A stretch of 64,000 bases of DNA, from contig QEYB01000625.1 in NCBI GenBank assembly GCA_017562135.1, positions 475,611 to 539,610 of the forward strand. The letters are read 5' to 3'. A program made the position numbers and the translations under genes. Source of the DNA: Dipylidium caninum (Eukaryota; Platyhelminthes; Cestoda; Cyclophyllidea; Dipylidiidae). Positions 37,796 through 50,830 of the stretch are shown here, in pieces (the first letter of the stretch is position 1; each line of letters opens with the position of its first letter). A model generated the notes under the pieces. It was not told the origin of the DNA. It made no database searches and saw only the letters and a program-made list of their open reading frames with translations.

Positions 37796-38931
37796 CCCTC
37801 GCCTTATTATCTGGCAGTGGCAAAGGCCGAGAAGTGTTTGCCCGCATCCGTGACAGTTGCGCGAGTTGTCAGTTGAAAAATCGGCCTCGTTCTTTATATT
37901 TGATTTCATCACGCAGAGTGCTTGCGAGCAACAAAGAAGACAGGCAATGTGTACGTAATGGACATTAATTGAAGCGACAATGAGGGCTGGATACTACTTA
38001 CGAGAATTGTTAAAAGACTGCCAAGTGTTATGCTACCGATCACCACCGTCTGTGTGGTGTTTTCGAGACTCCTGATTTTAGACCAACTGCCAGTGCCCAA
38101 TTTTTTCTCTCCAAATAAGCAACCCGTCATGTGTTATAAGACAGATGGAAGGAATTTCCACTCTTTATAAGTCGACTGTCAGAGTTTGGTTTGATGTGAG
38201 GACGATAATATTCTGATGGCGCCGTGAATTACTACATTGAGAGATTGCCTTTTTTTGACTTATCAAAGATTGATTAGCCAATTCAAGCATATATAAGAGA
38301 AATCTGAGCTTGTCAGACTGATGGGTTTGTGGGAGAACTGGGAGATATCCCCTGTTCTTATAACGCACAACCCGGATTGTTGTAATTGTCCCGTTTATTG
38401 ACCCGTTGAGTGAAGGTTTCGGGCAAACCTCGAAAACAAGTGCGTACTAAGGGGAACATCAGCTGTCTTGAGCAGAACGGTCAACCCTACCATGAGAATA
38501 TCAAAACAACTTGGAAGATGGGCGGTCTGAAACGCTGCCCGCTGTTATGCTATGATAATAAAAGCATGAAACGCATAAAATCACCGCAATTATACTTCAG
38601 CAAAATATTTTAATTTGTTAGACACCGCTAGATCAAGCTGGAAATGCTGGGAGATTGAATACGCATAATTAAGACTGCGAAAGCTATTTTTTGCGCGATT
38701 GAACGTGTTTAACGGCTTACTCCTTTAACTTTCTTAAAGTCCAACTATATATTTTTATGAGCCTTATGTCCATCAAATCGCATTGCCGTCATGTTTTATT
38801 TTACGCTCATACTCAATAATACCTCGCGCAGGTCTCTTTATGAACATTATGCATTAATAATTACAGAAATAAACGTCTCCCTTCGTTTGTGCTCAAGTTT
38901 TCGTTCGGCGTTAATTTAGGTACCATTTGAC
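37796..38931. other. Gap between repeat arm and TMEM181
   Basis: No firm gene. A minus-strand ATG frame from 38130 encodes about 43 residues with a hydrophobic helix (TVVIGSITLGSLLTIL) and stops at a strong GTAAGT donor near 38001. It could be the first exon of a small membrane protein whose partner I cannot find; the repeat arm begins about 0.2 kb further on. Confidence 0.3.
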
Positions 38932-39437
38932 AAAATGGGTCTCGTATTCTCATGGCAAGGTGATAATATGTGAGTTTCACAATTTGACAGGCGTATCAAA
39001 AAAAATTGGTTGATTATTTCAAACATCTATATATCATTTAGTTTGATTTTTTTAATTCAGCGGTATGAGGCCGCCTCTCTCAATCGCCTTAGGTGTCCTA
39101 GTGAACGGTTTTACGCAATGGGCTACCAGAGGGATCTTGAAACGTGAGAATTTTACTTATATATAACGGTATTATCATTTGGTGCTGGGTTTACATTCAT
39201 GCGGCTTCTGTGTCTATATGCTGCAGACCATCGTTTTTGCTTTCGTTAAGTGGTTTATGTTTACTCTTCTTCTCTAACTTAAACCAATTTATAATCAACG
39301 GACATATACCTCTGTCTTCCCTTAAATTATTTTCTGCTTTTTGATATCGTTGTGAATAGGCTTGTTGCCCCATATGTGCACGTAGTTCCACTATATTAAT
39401 TTTCTCCTCTATTTTTTTTTTGTTTCATTTTTTGCAG

Positions 39438-42400
39438 CACTGTTCATATGCGCTTGTACTCTATGAATAAGCTACAGGGGTTCCTGTACTTTGTTATCTT
39501 CATTGTCATCATGTTTCTTTCTATCACCATTGGGATTTTGGGACCATTGGTTCTTGTACGCAATAACCACTACGCTACACAAATTCTCCCTCAGGACCGT
39601 ACCTTATACAATGGTTTTTATAAAGTCAACTCCGATCCTGTAATGCTTTTTCAAAAAGAACTTTGGTTATCGGCCATAATCCATCAAAAGCACCCTGAAG
39701 GTAAAATTCCTCCGTTCTTTTCTGGATCAATTTTTTAAGAAACAGAAGTATGTCATCTTTAATCCCATGTCACCTCAATGCCGTAAATACCGGTATTTAC
39801 CTAGTGCCTGTAAATTTTTTTTTCATATAGACATCGTCGATATCGGTACTCAACATATACCAACATTTTCGTGTTTAAAAACGAGTACTTTTTGTTCGAC
39901 TTTCCCTAAAAGTCTCCATTTAACTATAGAATTCGTTAACACTGCTAGGCATACAGAGATACTTTTAAAAGGTGGATACACGTGTCATTATGCGTGTGCG
40001 AGTAGGATGGATATTTATGCTTGGAATTTTGTTTAATGGGTGAAGGCGTTCCCTCAGATGTCTCTAATTTTAATGGAGTACGTGTTATACTTCTCTATTT
40101 TCGCCTGTTGTTAAAACTTGTACTGTGAGGTGTTTAATGTCAACTTCTGTGGTATCACTTTTATATCCATATTAGATAAAGTTACTACATCGGTTGCGAG
40201 TTATGCAATTTTCTTTCATTTTTTCCGGCAGTTTTTATGTCTATCTCACTCACTTCGAACATATCAGTGATGTGCCGGACATATCCAACGACCTCGCAAC
40301 GTGAGGATTCAAATCCTGATGCTGGGGAAGTCGTTTCTATCGACAAGTATCAGAAGAACTTGACTCTCATTTGCGACTATGGGAAGGTAATTGCATTCGC
40401 TTGACATAATAACTTTCGGGACTTTGAATCATTGTGAAAATCTCTTGGGAAATTAACTCGTACTTATAGTGTATTCGTTTATTTTTTTAAACTCGAGAAA
40501 AAACATTTCTGTTACCCATTGATCTAGGCTTTCCCATACTCTTATTTTTTGCCATAGCATGTTGCTTTTGTACGCCAACTAATTTATCATTTGATAAACT
40601 TGAAGTCGTTTTGTCGAACAACATCACTCAGGTCCACAATTAGTTTTGGTGTTTCAAATCGTTGAATTTAAGACATTTTTCATTTTTTCAACATTTTTTT
40701 CTTAATATGTAGGAAATCGATGACCTTTCATTGCACTCACTTACTTGGCATAATTACTAGTTGTTTTCCTTTTACAACGTTTATTTCTACTGAAAGGTTA
40801 TGAGGGCGTTTTTTCTGATTTAAAAGATCTGAAAAGAGCACTTAATTGGGGTCTTAATCAATATGATCCCGAGTATACTTTATTGTTTGCATTATCAGCC
40901 GGTACCTTAGACATAGGATTTGTCTCGTAAATGCCCTTGTCACTGACGATCAGATGATGTCTTGTGAAGATCACTACATGTGCAACCGCCTTTATTCATG
41001 TAGTCTATTTATGATTCTTTAACTCAAACAAATGATTTCTAGGTTAAAGTAGATTCCTCTTGTTCCTTGATGACGTCACCCATACTTCACCTAGCGGTTG
41101 CGTTTCTCATTCCAAACTTGTCATTGAATGCCAAGTGGACGATTGAAGCCCCAGTAAAAAAAATAACTTTGACGGTCATTTCATACCTGCTGCATCAGTG
41201 TTTCAGCGGCACTCTTTATTGTCTTAATATTGGCTTGCATTGCTTCCTTGGAAATCCACCTTTATTGGCAATCTGGGACGTGTGTTCGGCCATTCGAATT
41301 GTCCAAATTTTTGCCCCTTCGACAAATAAATGATGAGTCTATCACCGTGAGCTTCTTTTAACTGACAAATCTGTACTAGTTTCTCATGCACAAAGGCTGG
41401 ACAAGCAAGGACTGTGTTCTATTCGTGATTATTAACTTAATTAACTCAGATTGGGAGTCAAGTGCAACTTTATTCATCCCCTTTCACCCTATTTCAAGCC
41501 CGAAACAGACAGGATTACTGGAAGAGTTCCTCTCCATCGACCAGTAGACATCACTTAAGAACCCGTCTCAGTGGCTGAGGGCGAAAGAGTGCAGAGATAC
41601 TATTTATTTGAGTGGGCGCCAGAGTTTGGTCGTTTTAACTTATTTTAGTCGTTTTTACGTAATTGTGGATGTCGGTGTCTCACATCTGTTTTGTGATATT
41701 CCCTCTCTTTTTTTCGTTTTAAAGGTTAACATGTTCGTGGAAACAGAAAGTATGGCCTGAAATCAAATCATGAAATTGGCATAAGACTCGCTGGTATTAA
41801 TAAAGCCGAGACTGCCTATTTTTTTTCAAGGTTCATATGTTTATGTGCTAAATGCCGCCCATACTAGCTCCTCTTTGTATAGAGTTCAATGGACGATAAT
41901 ATACGTGGAGCAACATTAAATTTCACTAAGTAGATGCTGATTGGCCTAACGAGGACGGAATAACAAACTTCTTTCAGTCATTCGTATTGTTGCAAGTCTC
42001 GTAATCATTTGGATTGATAGTGAATGATGGAGGACGCTGTTATGCTCAACTATTTGGTTAATTTCGAATCGCAGTGTCCTTTGCCACTTGTGTAGATGTT
42101 TATAATTATTAGCAACATTTGATTTGTGTGCTAATCCAACTTTTTTCTTGTCCAGACCTGCAATGAACTACAGCTGGTACATCTCACTTCGTTGAATTGT
42201 GCAGCGTATACCTTCAAGGTGAGGTTCTTTGGTCTGGCGCCTCAAAATAAGGTGGACAACAGTGGTGATGGGATTAATGAAATCGAGGCAGACTTGAAGG
42301 CCTCGGGCGTCCAGAAATCGAGTATTCCGGCTTTCGAAGTGGCTGAGATTGAATTTGTCGTTCAGACGCACAACACCACCTTCAGCTATTCGAAATGCTC

Positions 42401-45400
42401 TCACGTTTTGTCGCCTTTTTGGCGGCTTTTGGACTCCTGGTCAGTCTCCTTTATTTTATTTAGTCATGTTAACTAAATTTGATATTTATTGTGGGTATCA
42501 CTAAATTCTTTACCTTTTCTAGTTGTGTTGGTCAGTAATTATGAGCCCCCCAGAGGCCTTCTGCCTCAATTGCCTCCATTCTTCCTTTTTCTAAGCTTGA
42601 TACTTAAGTTAAAATTATTTTTTTCAAGAATGATGTTACTACTGCTATCTCGAGTGCATTAGAGACATCAGAGATGTTGGATCTTCGATCCTGATTAAGA
42701 TGATCATGACAGAGGACATACTAGAGTTAGCTTAAGCTTCTAGAATGATATTTCTAGATATATTCATTGAACGTCTATCCCACTGGTCGTAATTATTTTC
42801 TCATACTTTCTCTGCGTATTCTAAAATGAGACTTGGGAAGGTATAATTTTTCGGACACCTCCGGAATTTTCAGAGTAGTTGGCGACTAAGATTGTCATGT
42901 CGACAAAGCCTTGGTAAGGGAGGAGAGGAAATTTGACTTGTAGAACGGTGAAGAGTGCCCGAGTAAGTCGAAGGCTGCCAAGCGGTGGAGCACGTAATCA
43001 ACCTGTCCCCTTCGTTTTTTAATGTATTATGATGATTTTTCAAGACTGGGTGATGCAGCCTTCCACTTACATTATTTTTATTTAAGCAGTAGAAATACTT
43101 TTACATCCCCCTTCAAAATCTACAGGTTGGTTTCTGTGTCTCGATGGGTATCTTTCCTTGGCAACACTGGACTATTGAACAAAAGTGGACGTCACTTCTC
43201 CTCTTTGCACTTCTCTTTTTCTACAGTAAGTGAGATTTGATGCAGAAAGAACTTGTCTTTTTCCTTTTTCGATCCAACAATGCCACTAAAAAAATTAACT
43301 GTTCGGATTTATCCGTAGCTGCTGAGATTAATTTTGTAATTTACGCTTTCCCCATAGATCCCCTGCACCCACTAGTATACCTCCTGCCAGGTTGGATTCC
43401 ACGGGCTTTGGACAGCTTCTTCCAGTTTTCATTTTACTCTTTTCTCCTCTTCTTCTGGCTGTGCATCTTCGATTCCTTACGAAAGGTAAGCCGTTGGAAT
43501 ATACTCATAGTCTTTGTCTCTTTTTGCTCTAATTCAAAAAGGATTTTCGCTCACCTTCTCTTCATCCATGCATCATATCGCTCTTAATTGTCCCAACATT
43601 TTCTGCTTTTTATTGTATTCGTTTCCCTTTTGACTTAGACGTGCCTCCTTTTATTTAAATTACACAATGGAGGAGACTGGAAGTGCTAAATATGACGTGA
43701 GATTTTAGATTAATGTTTGGCGGCTTTGAAGCCGGAAGATTTGTAGATTGTTCTCTTCCTTCACTATTATACGTTCTCCCGTGTTTTCCTTTCTGACTAC
43801 TTCAATATCTTCCATCCACACAGTTAATGGCCTTTTTGTAGTCATATTTATGCGTCTACAATTGTTACAATAATTATACGACAAATGATCGGATTGAGGC
43901 TCATTGTCCTATTCTTCGGCAGACACTTCCGCTTGTTGATTGAAAAACGCGGCCATACATTCCGTATGCATGAGTATTCCTTGCATAATGGCCTCAAGAT
44001 GCACATTTATCGCAAATACCACTTTTCTCTTCAAGGATTTGCATACATTTTTGCATTACTGGAATACTTAAGGCGTAGTCTTAGTCAAATGCCACAACGA
44101 AGTAACCGCATTCCCTGGATTCATCTACCTAAATCGCAGTTTCTGCGTTGTTTTTTGGTATAGCATAGGTGAAACTTCGTTACTTAATTGCCCCTTGGAC
44201 CTTTTCGCAGGATGGTACAGGATTTTTTGTCTCCCATTTGAGTGATCCTTTGTGGGCGAGTCAGACTGTCTTTTCCTCCATGTGGTGGTTTGAAGTATTT
44301 TTTTCTTTATTTGAGTTGTGAGGGGAGGAACAAATCATCCTCCTTAAAGGTTCGTGATCCGATTTCGTCAAAATTAACCAATTTGTTTCCATATGACCAC
44401 TACTTTTGTGTTTGTCAGCTGCGACGATGACATTCCTATTTACTAGTAACAAATGGAAATATTGTAATATTGTTTTTTCCGAGTAAAGTAGGCCACTAGA
44501 GTCCGACGTTGGTTTGGTCTTTTTGTCTAACAGTCTCACATTTCTTTGCCACCAAATTAACAATCCTCGTTTTCCCATTTACTCTCCGCCATTGTTCTCC
44601 CTCTAACGGGGGAAAATGATTTATGGGGGAGGACGCCAGGCTAAAATGTTGCCATTATTATTTGAGTCGTCTGGAAAAGACGACAAAAACACACAAATCT
44701 TGCTGCTTCCATTAAGCCAATTCCCTAAATACCTGAGGCTGTTGTTTTTTTGCCACACCCTGTCTGTCGAGTCTTAATTCCTTTTTTTGCAACACGACTA
44801 ACTGTGTGTTAGCATACACAGACACTGCTGCTGCCCTTGCTTTTGATCACTTATTCGCGTTTTTTTTCTTGAGGCGGAAAGGTAAAAGTTAACATAGGAC
44901 GGCGTGAGGATGTGTCGCTTTACTTTTCTCATTTCCTTTTCCAGCCCCTCCCCGCCTCTTTTTCACTTTTAACTACTTTCTCGATTCAGTTCCTCCCTAT
45001 CTTGTCACTTGATCTGTCACTTTCGCCAAGACAGCACTTCCTGTGTTATAAAAAAACAATTGAAGCTCTCAAATGACAGGTGTTATATGGATCCTCTGGA
45101 AGCGATTGACGGTACATATACTTATTTTTTTGAATTTGCAATGAAACTATCCTTGTTATCTTCGTGCTAACTATTTCCCAACCGTCTATGGCATTCCATT
45201 GCCAAATAGCACTTTTGGCCATCTCCTGAGTCGAGTCAAACACAATCTCTTGTTTTCATTATGAATGAGGGTACTTTATGTGCGGAGGGATATATCTTTC
45301 CTCCTTTTGTGAGTCTCACCTAGACACCATCGTCGCCTTAATGAGAAGGAGACATTAGAATCGGACTGCTTGTAGCCTCGTCTGAGGTAGGATAATTAAA

Positions 45401-48400
45401 CGCCTGTGCACCAAGTGTTTTTATCGTGGTTATTGATGGCAAAAAATTTTCACCTTGCCGGACGATGTTCCAGCACACCCCTCCGTCCACTCATCCCATT
45501 ATCTTAGCTTAAATGACTGTCGATTATCATCATTATTTACTATGAGTATGTGTGTTCTTTACTCCCAAGATGGGTCATCGACCTACTGCATTGTTGGAAT
45601 GGAACGCCCACTTTGGTCCATGTGTGAAGCATGCGTGGGGCCGTGGAAGACCACCTTTGGAGTGTGTTTATGCTTATTTCTAGTCTCAATCCCGAACGGT
45701 AGGAAGAGGAAGTGCTAAAGCGCACTATACTTTTGTGGCAATTTTTACTCAAAACCAAGTCCATCTTGGTCGGCATTAATCCATTTAAATGGCCCTTGTT
45801 ATCCTCGCAAAGCTCGCGATTTGGTCGGAACGGGTTAATGAGTACCATGCCTTAATTTTATTAATAATATACATTCATTTTGTTGATTTTCTACAGACGG
45901 AGAGAACATGTTGCTGCTTCTACTTGCCACGTCTCATTCTCACAACCCTCATGTGGCTCATCCTCATCTCATTTAATGCTTGGATCGTGCACTCGGAATT
46001 CAATGATCCCCTATTTAATCTCACTCATCACTCGGCCGTTATCAAGGTAAACTTTGACCCTTGCTGCGGTGCCAATTTCTGGTCGATCCTGGTGGAATAC
46101 TTAATGACTCATTAAAACGAGGAGATGATTTACTCTTTACCAAGAAGACGAATGGATGCTAACTGCGAGCAGAGAACTGCTGTGAGGTTGCCCTTTTCCC
46201 TCTTTTACAACTATCGAGCTCGATATTCAGCGACTTTCGTTTATGCTGACCTGATGATCCCCTAAAACTTAGTGTTGAGGGGAACATGTGTGACTTAGAG
46301 TTTTAGGGTTAGGAGATAACGCGCTATTTCATTACCATCAGTCTGTCGATCACCTTCGCAATACGCTTTGAAGACGCCATCTGGGGAAGAGTGGATGTAT
46401 TGGGGTTGGTGTTTTCTCTACCGAGCTGTGTTTGCCTGCAGAAGAAGTAAAAATTAAAGAGATGTTTTGACAAGAAGCACTTATTTGTACTTATTTATCC
46501 TCCAACTAAACCTCTTCTCTTTCCATCTCTACAATTGCTCACGAAGGCTAATTTAGTGGCTCAACTCTTCTCGAATATCCTCTAAGACCAATCTCATAAG
46601 CAATTTGACCGCCCATACAGACTGGAATTCATATTTTCACGTCTCATATCTGCGAGAGAATAACCTCTTCGTTTGACAGTAAAAATCTGTAACACGGTCG
46701 TAGGTAATAACGGAAGTTGTAACTACCTTTTGGTATAGAAAGAGTGTCAAGTCGCCCTCTAATGCTAGTGGGGAAACGGCATTCTCCTGGCAGATTATTC
46801 CCCATCATAGTAAGGGCGGCGATCTCCTTGTAACTATCTCGTTGATATAAAGGCGGGATTATCTTGTAATGTCCCCTTAATGACGTGGCGTTTGCCTACA
46901 TTAGTGTACTTACCTGCCTTTGCAAAGAGTCATATGTCAATACTACCTCTTAGCTGTTTATATTTAGGAGATTCAGGTGGAAGAGAAAATGTATTTTGTA
47001 AAATTATACCTATCCGAAATTTTCGCCTTCACCTCAGTCGGTCTGCATGTCCGCATCGACGATCTGTCCATGGGCTTTTTTAATCCCGCTACATCGTGAC
47101 TCTGCTCTACTACAGAAGAGAGTTCTGATTGGTCCTTTTCAGGAGGACTTGACTGGCTTAACCAAGCGATTTTGTATCTGCGGTTGTGCTGACTTTATCT
47201 CTTGTGGAGTATGATATTCCCATGACGGACGTAGGCGTTGCCTGAGTGTTTATAACACTGTAAAAGCAGAATTTTTGATGTCATTGTGATAGACGCTTCT
47301 CCACTGCATGTCATAATTACTATACTCGTAATAGTTTTTACTCCTTCCTGAGTGAAAACACCTACTAAATGAGCACGCCGCATTGGGTGCTCCAGTGTCT
47401 TCGCACACGACGCGCAGTCACATGCGTTTTCACTCATGTAACTACTCGCGGCTTTATTTCAATTGGCCCTGTTACAGATCTTCCTGGCACTTTTTGGGAC
47501 CCTGGCATTCGTCTACATTCTCTACTTCCTCATCCTCCTCCTCCGATCCTACTCTGATATGCGGTTAATGCCCTATTATGGCAAGTCTTTCTGCGACTAC
47601 TTATTCCTTCTACCTTAGATACGGCTAATTTTGGGCTTGGGCGTTTACAAAAAAAATACACGAATACGTTCTGAGGTCACGTTTCAGCTATCCCCCTGTT
47701 GTGCTGCGTATAAGCGTGAATTGTCTAGTTAACCTTTTTAGTGTCACAGATGGTTGCTGCTTCATCTAAACTCCTCTCCACTTGACTTTGCAAAGAGTTT
47801 AATTTACTGTCCTTCCCAGATAGTCACCATTTCGGGGGAAATAAGTGGATGTGAGATGGCGGGCAGTAGTGTTAATGGATGGGTATGTGCGAGTTAAGGT
47901 TTATATGCTTCCATTAGTCGATCCTTCGTCTTCATTATCACCACTGAAAGCCCTAGCCCGGATACTTGGCATTTCACGTACCTGACTTTGGAATGTGTGT
48001 ATATGTGATGGAATAAAGTTCTGAGCTCAACCTTCCGACGAGTGTCTGGAAGTCCTGGCTCCCATACCTTATTCTCAATGATGAAAGCGTAGATCTTACC
48101 GAATAGTCCTTATAGAAGGCAGGCTTAACGACTAACTACCCTTTGACTCTATTGACTGAGGGTACCTCTTCAATTCAGGTACACGGCTGACCATCCTCCT
48201 CATCCCCGTTCTACTAATGACTGCCAACTTCCTAGTGGTCATTGGTTTGCGCTTCAGCCCCTCAGGTCCCGTTTCTTTCTTCGACCATCACCGCAGAAGT
48301 CAACGACACCCCTCCCGGGGCTACTGTAACGCCAAGCGGTGCCGCTTTCACCGCCTTTCGCTCTGCCCTTGAACTCGCCCTCAACTTCGGCTTGGTGTTT

Positions 48401-49655
48401 GGCTTCGCTCTCCTTATGACTATCGCCTACTCGCCTGCTGAAAGCGCTGTTGCGGGTGAGAATTTGTGGGAGAATAAAAGATAGGAAATAGACCTACTCA
48501 GTGCATGGATTATGGATGAAAAGAAGATTATGTAGGATATTCAAAGTTGTTTAAAAATTAATCACGCTAACAGTTAATAACTGACTAAACTCTACTGACC
48601 TGGAGGGTAAAATGGGCTGGCGGTTTGGACTCCCTGCTGCTACTGCCTAGAAAACGTTTCCAGTGGACAGTCGCCCATTGTCAATTCCTTATTTGATACT
48701 TTGGCGCGGATGTAGATGCTTTCGTCGTTAGAATCTCACCTTACTCCGAGCCTCAACAGACCTAAGATGAGTTATCAGGCCGGCTTTATATCTAAAATGT
48801 ATTCTTGAAAGTGGTAGTCATCCTTGACTGCTCCCCAATTGTCCCCACACAGAGGCCAATTTTAAGGACGACCCTTCCGTATCTCTGGCCTACGACTCAG
48901 ATGAAGACATCTTGTACGGGTAAGTCGCCAGCCAATTTGTCTTTAAAGCATATGCAATTATCGCGCATCTTAGGCATTCATTGGGTTGTCAACTGATTGG
49001 CATTCAGTTAAAACCGGCAGAGGCTTCCATCCAGGGCCAAGACTTAACTCATTCTTGCCGAGCTCTACGAATGGATAATCTTGTGACAGTTTGTACTGAT
49101 CGCTCGAGGAGTACATGGCAACCTTTTTTATGACAAGTTCGTCTTTTGTGGACTTGTCATTTGAACTTATGTTTGGAGGACCGTCCTGTGCTCACGCGAC
49201 TAATTGAACACTGTGTGGAACTGAAGGTTCTCGAGCTGCCATGGGCAGAATCTGCACACCCCCCGCCTGTGTCGAAGACAGTTAGCCAAATGTCTGCGCA
49301 TCACCTCATTCTCAATGATCAGAATGTTGACTTTTACATCTTCCGGTGTTGTACGTCATGTCCAGACAGAGTCTGCCCATCATGCGTGGAAATCGGTTGA
49401 AGTCGTGTAGTCCTAGTTGCCCCCCGGAGTTGATGTGCGCCTAGAAGATAATTACTTGTCAAGATAAACGGAAAGGGAGAAAATACGGGATTTTGTAAGG
49501 CCTTTACTCCAACCCAATCATTCTTTCCCTATCATTTTCACAGCTCCGATCGTGACGACATTCAAACTTCGTCGGTCGATTCGAAGTCGTTAGTCCACCG
49601 ACAACTCGACATTCCATCGGTGTTGCCAACGTACAACTCCCGCCAAGTTATATAA
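39438..49655 (+). CDS. TMEM181: TMEM181 (multi-pass membrane protein)
   Basis: TMEM181 (GPR178) is a multi-pass membrane protein of the Wntless/GPR180-like superfamily. Exons found: 39438-39700, 40232-40386, 42156-42439, 43126-43225, 43358-43485, 45897-46046, 47478-47580, 48179-48455, 48853-48919 and 49544-49655. Family landmarks are MRLYSM with the first helix and GPLVLVRNN, the lumenal domain ending NLTLICDYGK, the HWTIEQKWTSLLLF block, NPLHPL, FFWLCIFDSLRK, FYLPRL, AFVYILYF, RSYSDMRLMPYY, IAYSP and the acidic tail SDEDILYGSDRDD. The first coding exon is uncertain: exon-like sequence lies at 38935-38970 and 39062-39145, so the call starts at the acceptor before MRLYSM. Two frame breaks (near 42385 and 48258) and a GC donor at 47581 are described in the findings. 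All other junction phases agree. Confidence 0.92.
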
Positions 49656-50183
49656 ATTCAATCTCGACTGCTGCGAGTGTGGACACATTCCATTTGCTTA
49701 TTTTCTTCGCTTCTTTTTTCCTCTGTATCTCTAGTTCTCTGCGTTTGTTACCGTGGTAACGAAAGGAAAATACATGAAATCACTTTCAGACGTCCTACCT
49801 CTTGGCTTTCATTTTTGTCTTTTCCATAAGGAGGTGATGTGTTATGGTCGCCATTTTCATGGCGACCATATTCTTCTGGTGTCGCATTTCGCCGTAGGGA
49901 CGGTTACCTCAATTTACTTCTCCATAAAACTTTACTATACGGCGGATGCCATACACTGTTGTTTTATGCTATTAGACGACGGAAGTTAGGCGATGTAGAA
50001 GGCGGAACGCCGCCGTGGGGCGTGTCTAAGTCGGCGAACGCAGGGAGGAGGTTGCCCTCGAGGCGGGGAGGCGAGTGTGGCAATCGAGAGAAGAGGTGTC
50101 GCTTTGAAAAACATACTCGTGATAAACGGTTGTGAATTTCTATGTTTTGGTTAGGGAAGAATTTGTCCCACTAAGGAGGGACG
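49656..50183. other. Intergenic with hairpin
   Basis: This is the TMEM181 3' flank. It contains the palindrome gttaccgtggtaac at 49747-49760 and a perfect 12-bp-stem hairpin at 49843-49870. No coding sequence is supported. Confidence 0.4.
49843..49870. repeat. Perfect 12-bp stem hairpin
   Basis: tatggtcgccat and its exact reverse complement are separated by the 4-base loop tttc. It lies about 190 bases after the TMEM181 stop codon. Confidence 0.85.
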
Positions 50184-50830
50184 ATGTCAAGGCAGACAAT
50201 AGAGGAAAGATTTTCACGCCTTTATATGCTGATTTTGTTGGGTAAAGGAAGGAATGCAAACGAAGCAGTGCGTAAGAGAGGTTAACGACGCTTGAAGCAA
50301 TGTGTTATAACCAAACAAGGGTGAGAGATGGTTTAAAAAATTTAAAAATGGCCCAAGGAAGCTACAAGGTGTTAAACCTAAGGGACGACCGCAGAAAACT
50401 AGACGATTGCTATGCTTAAGAGCGATGGTGGATCCAGATCACCGACATACTGCTAGGATCTTTTCCCTGAAGATCGGTTGCTCATGTTCTACAGTCCAAC
50501 ATCGCCACCATCGCATGGGAAGGACTTTGTGTTACTTAGGAATTTCCTCAACCCGGGCGGATCATCACAAGGACAATTTGTTGTGGACAACTAAAGCGAA
50601 TGAAGGAGGAGTTCTTTAAACACGATCTGTTTGGGGCCAATTACAAACGAAGGAATCCCTCAACAAGACAACACGAAGGCACAGGAAAAAGAGGAGTTCG
50701 GACTTGAATTCTTACTTCACAAAGTAAGGCTTTGCCTTCGTCAACGTGACTGGAACATCGATGGCGGCGGTCGCGCGGAGTCACCTGCCAGCCACCACGT
50801 CTCCATTAAGGGAGCCTAGTTAGGCAGAAA
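50184..50830 (+). pseudogene. Degenerate mariner-type transposase
   Basis: Remnant of a Tc1/mariner transposase. From ATG at 50184 the first helix-turn-helix region is readable (a leucine-rich helix, then GKGRNANEAVRK), then an in-frame stop. After a frame change, the RWFKKFKNG motif, the linker with KGRPQK, and a second helix-turn-helix (CSTVQHRHHRMG) follow to about 50619. Mariner proteins have this order. The catalytic DDE/D half is not convincingly present; a QQDNT motif near 50655 may be a trace. Several stops and frameshifts make it inactive. No terminal inverted repeats were identified. Confidence 0.7.

Noticed and set aside
40280..40325. tRNA-like sequence (gattcaaatcc)
   Set aside because: It is inside a TMEM181 coding exon and does not fold as a tRNA by eye.
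43885..44163. 92-residue plus-strand frame
   Set aside because: It sits in a TMEM181 intron, is not in the TMEM181 frame and lacks motifs.
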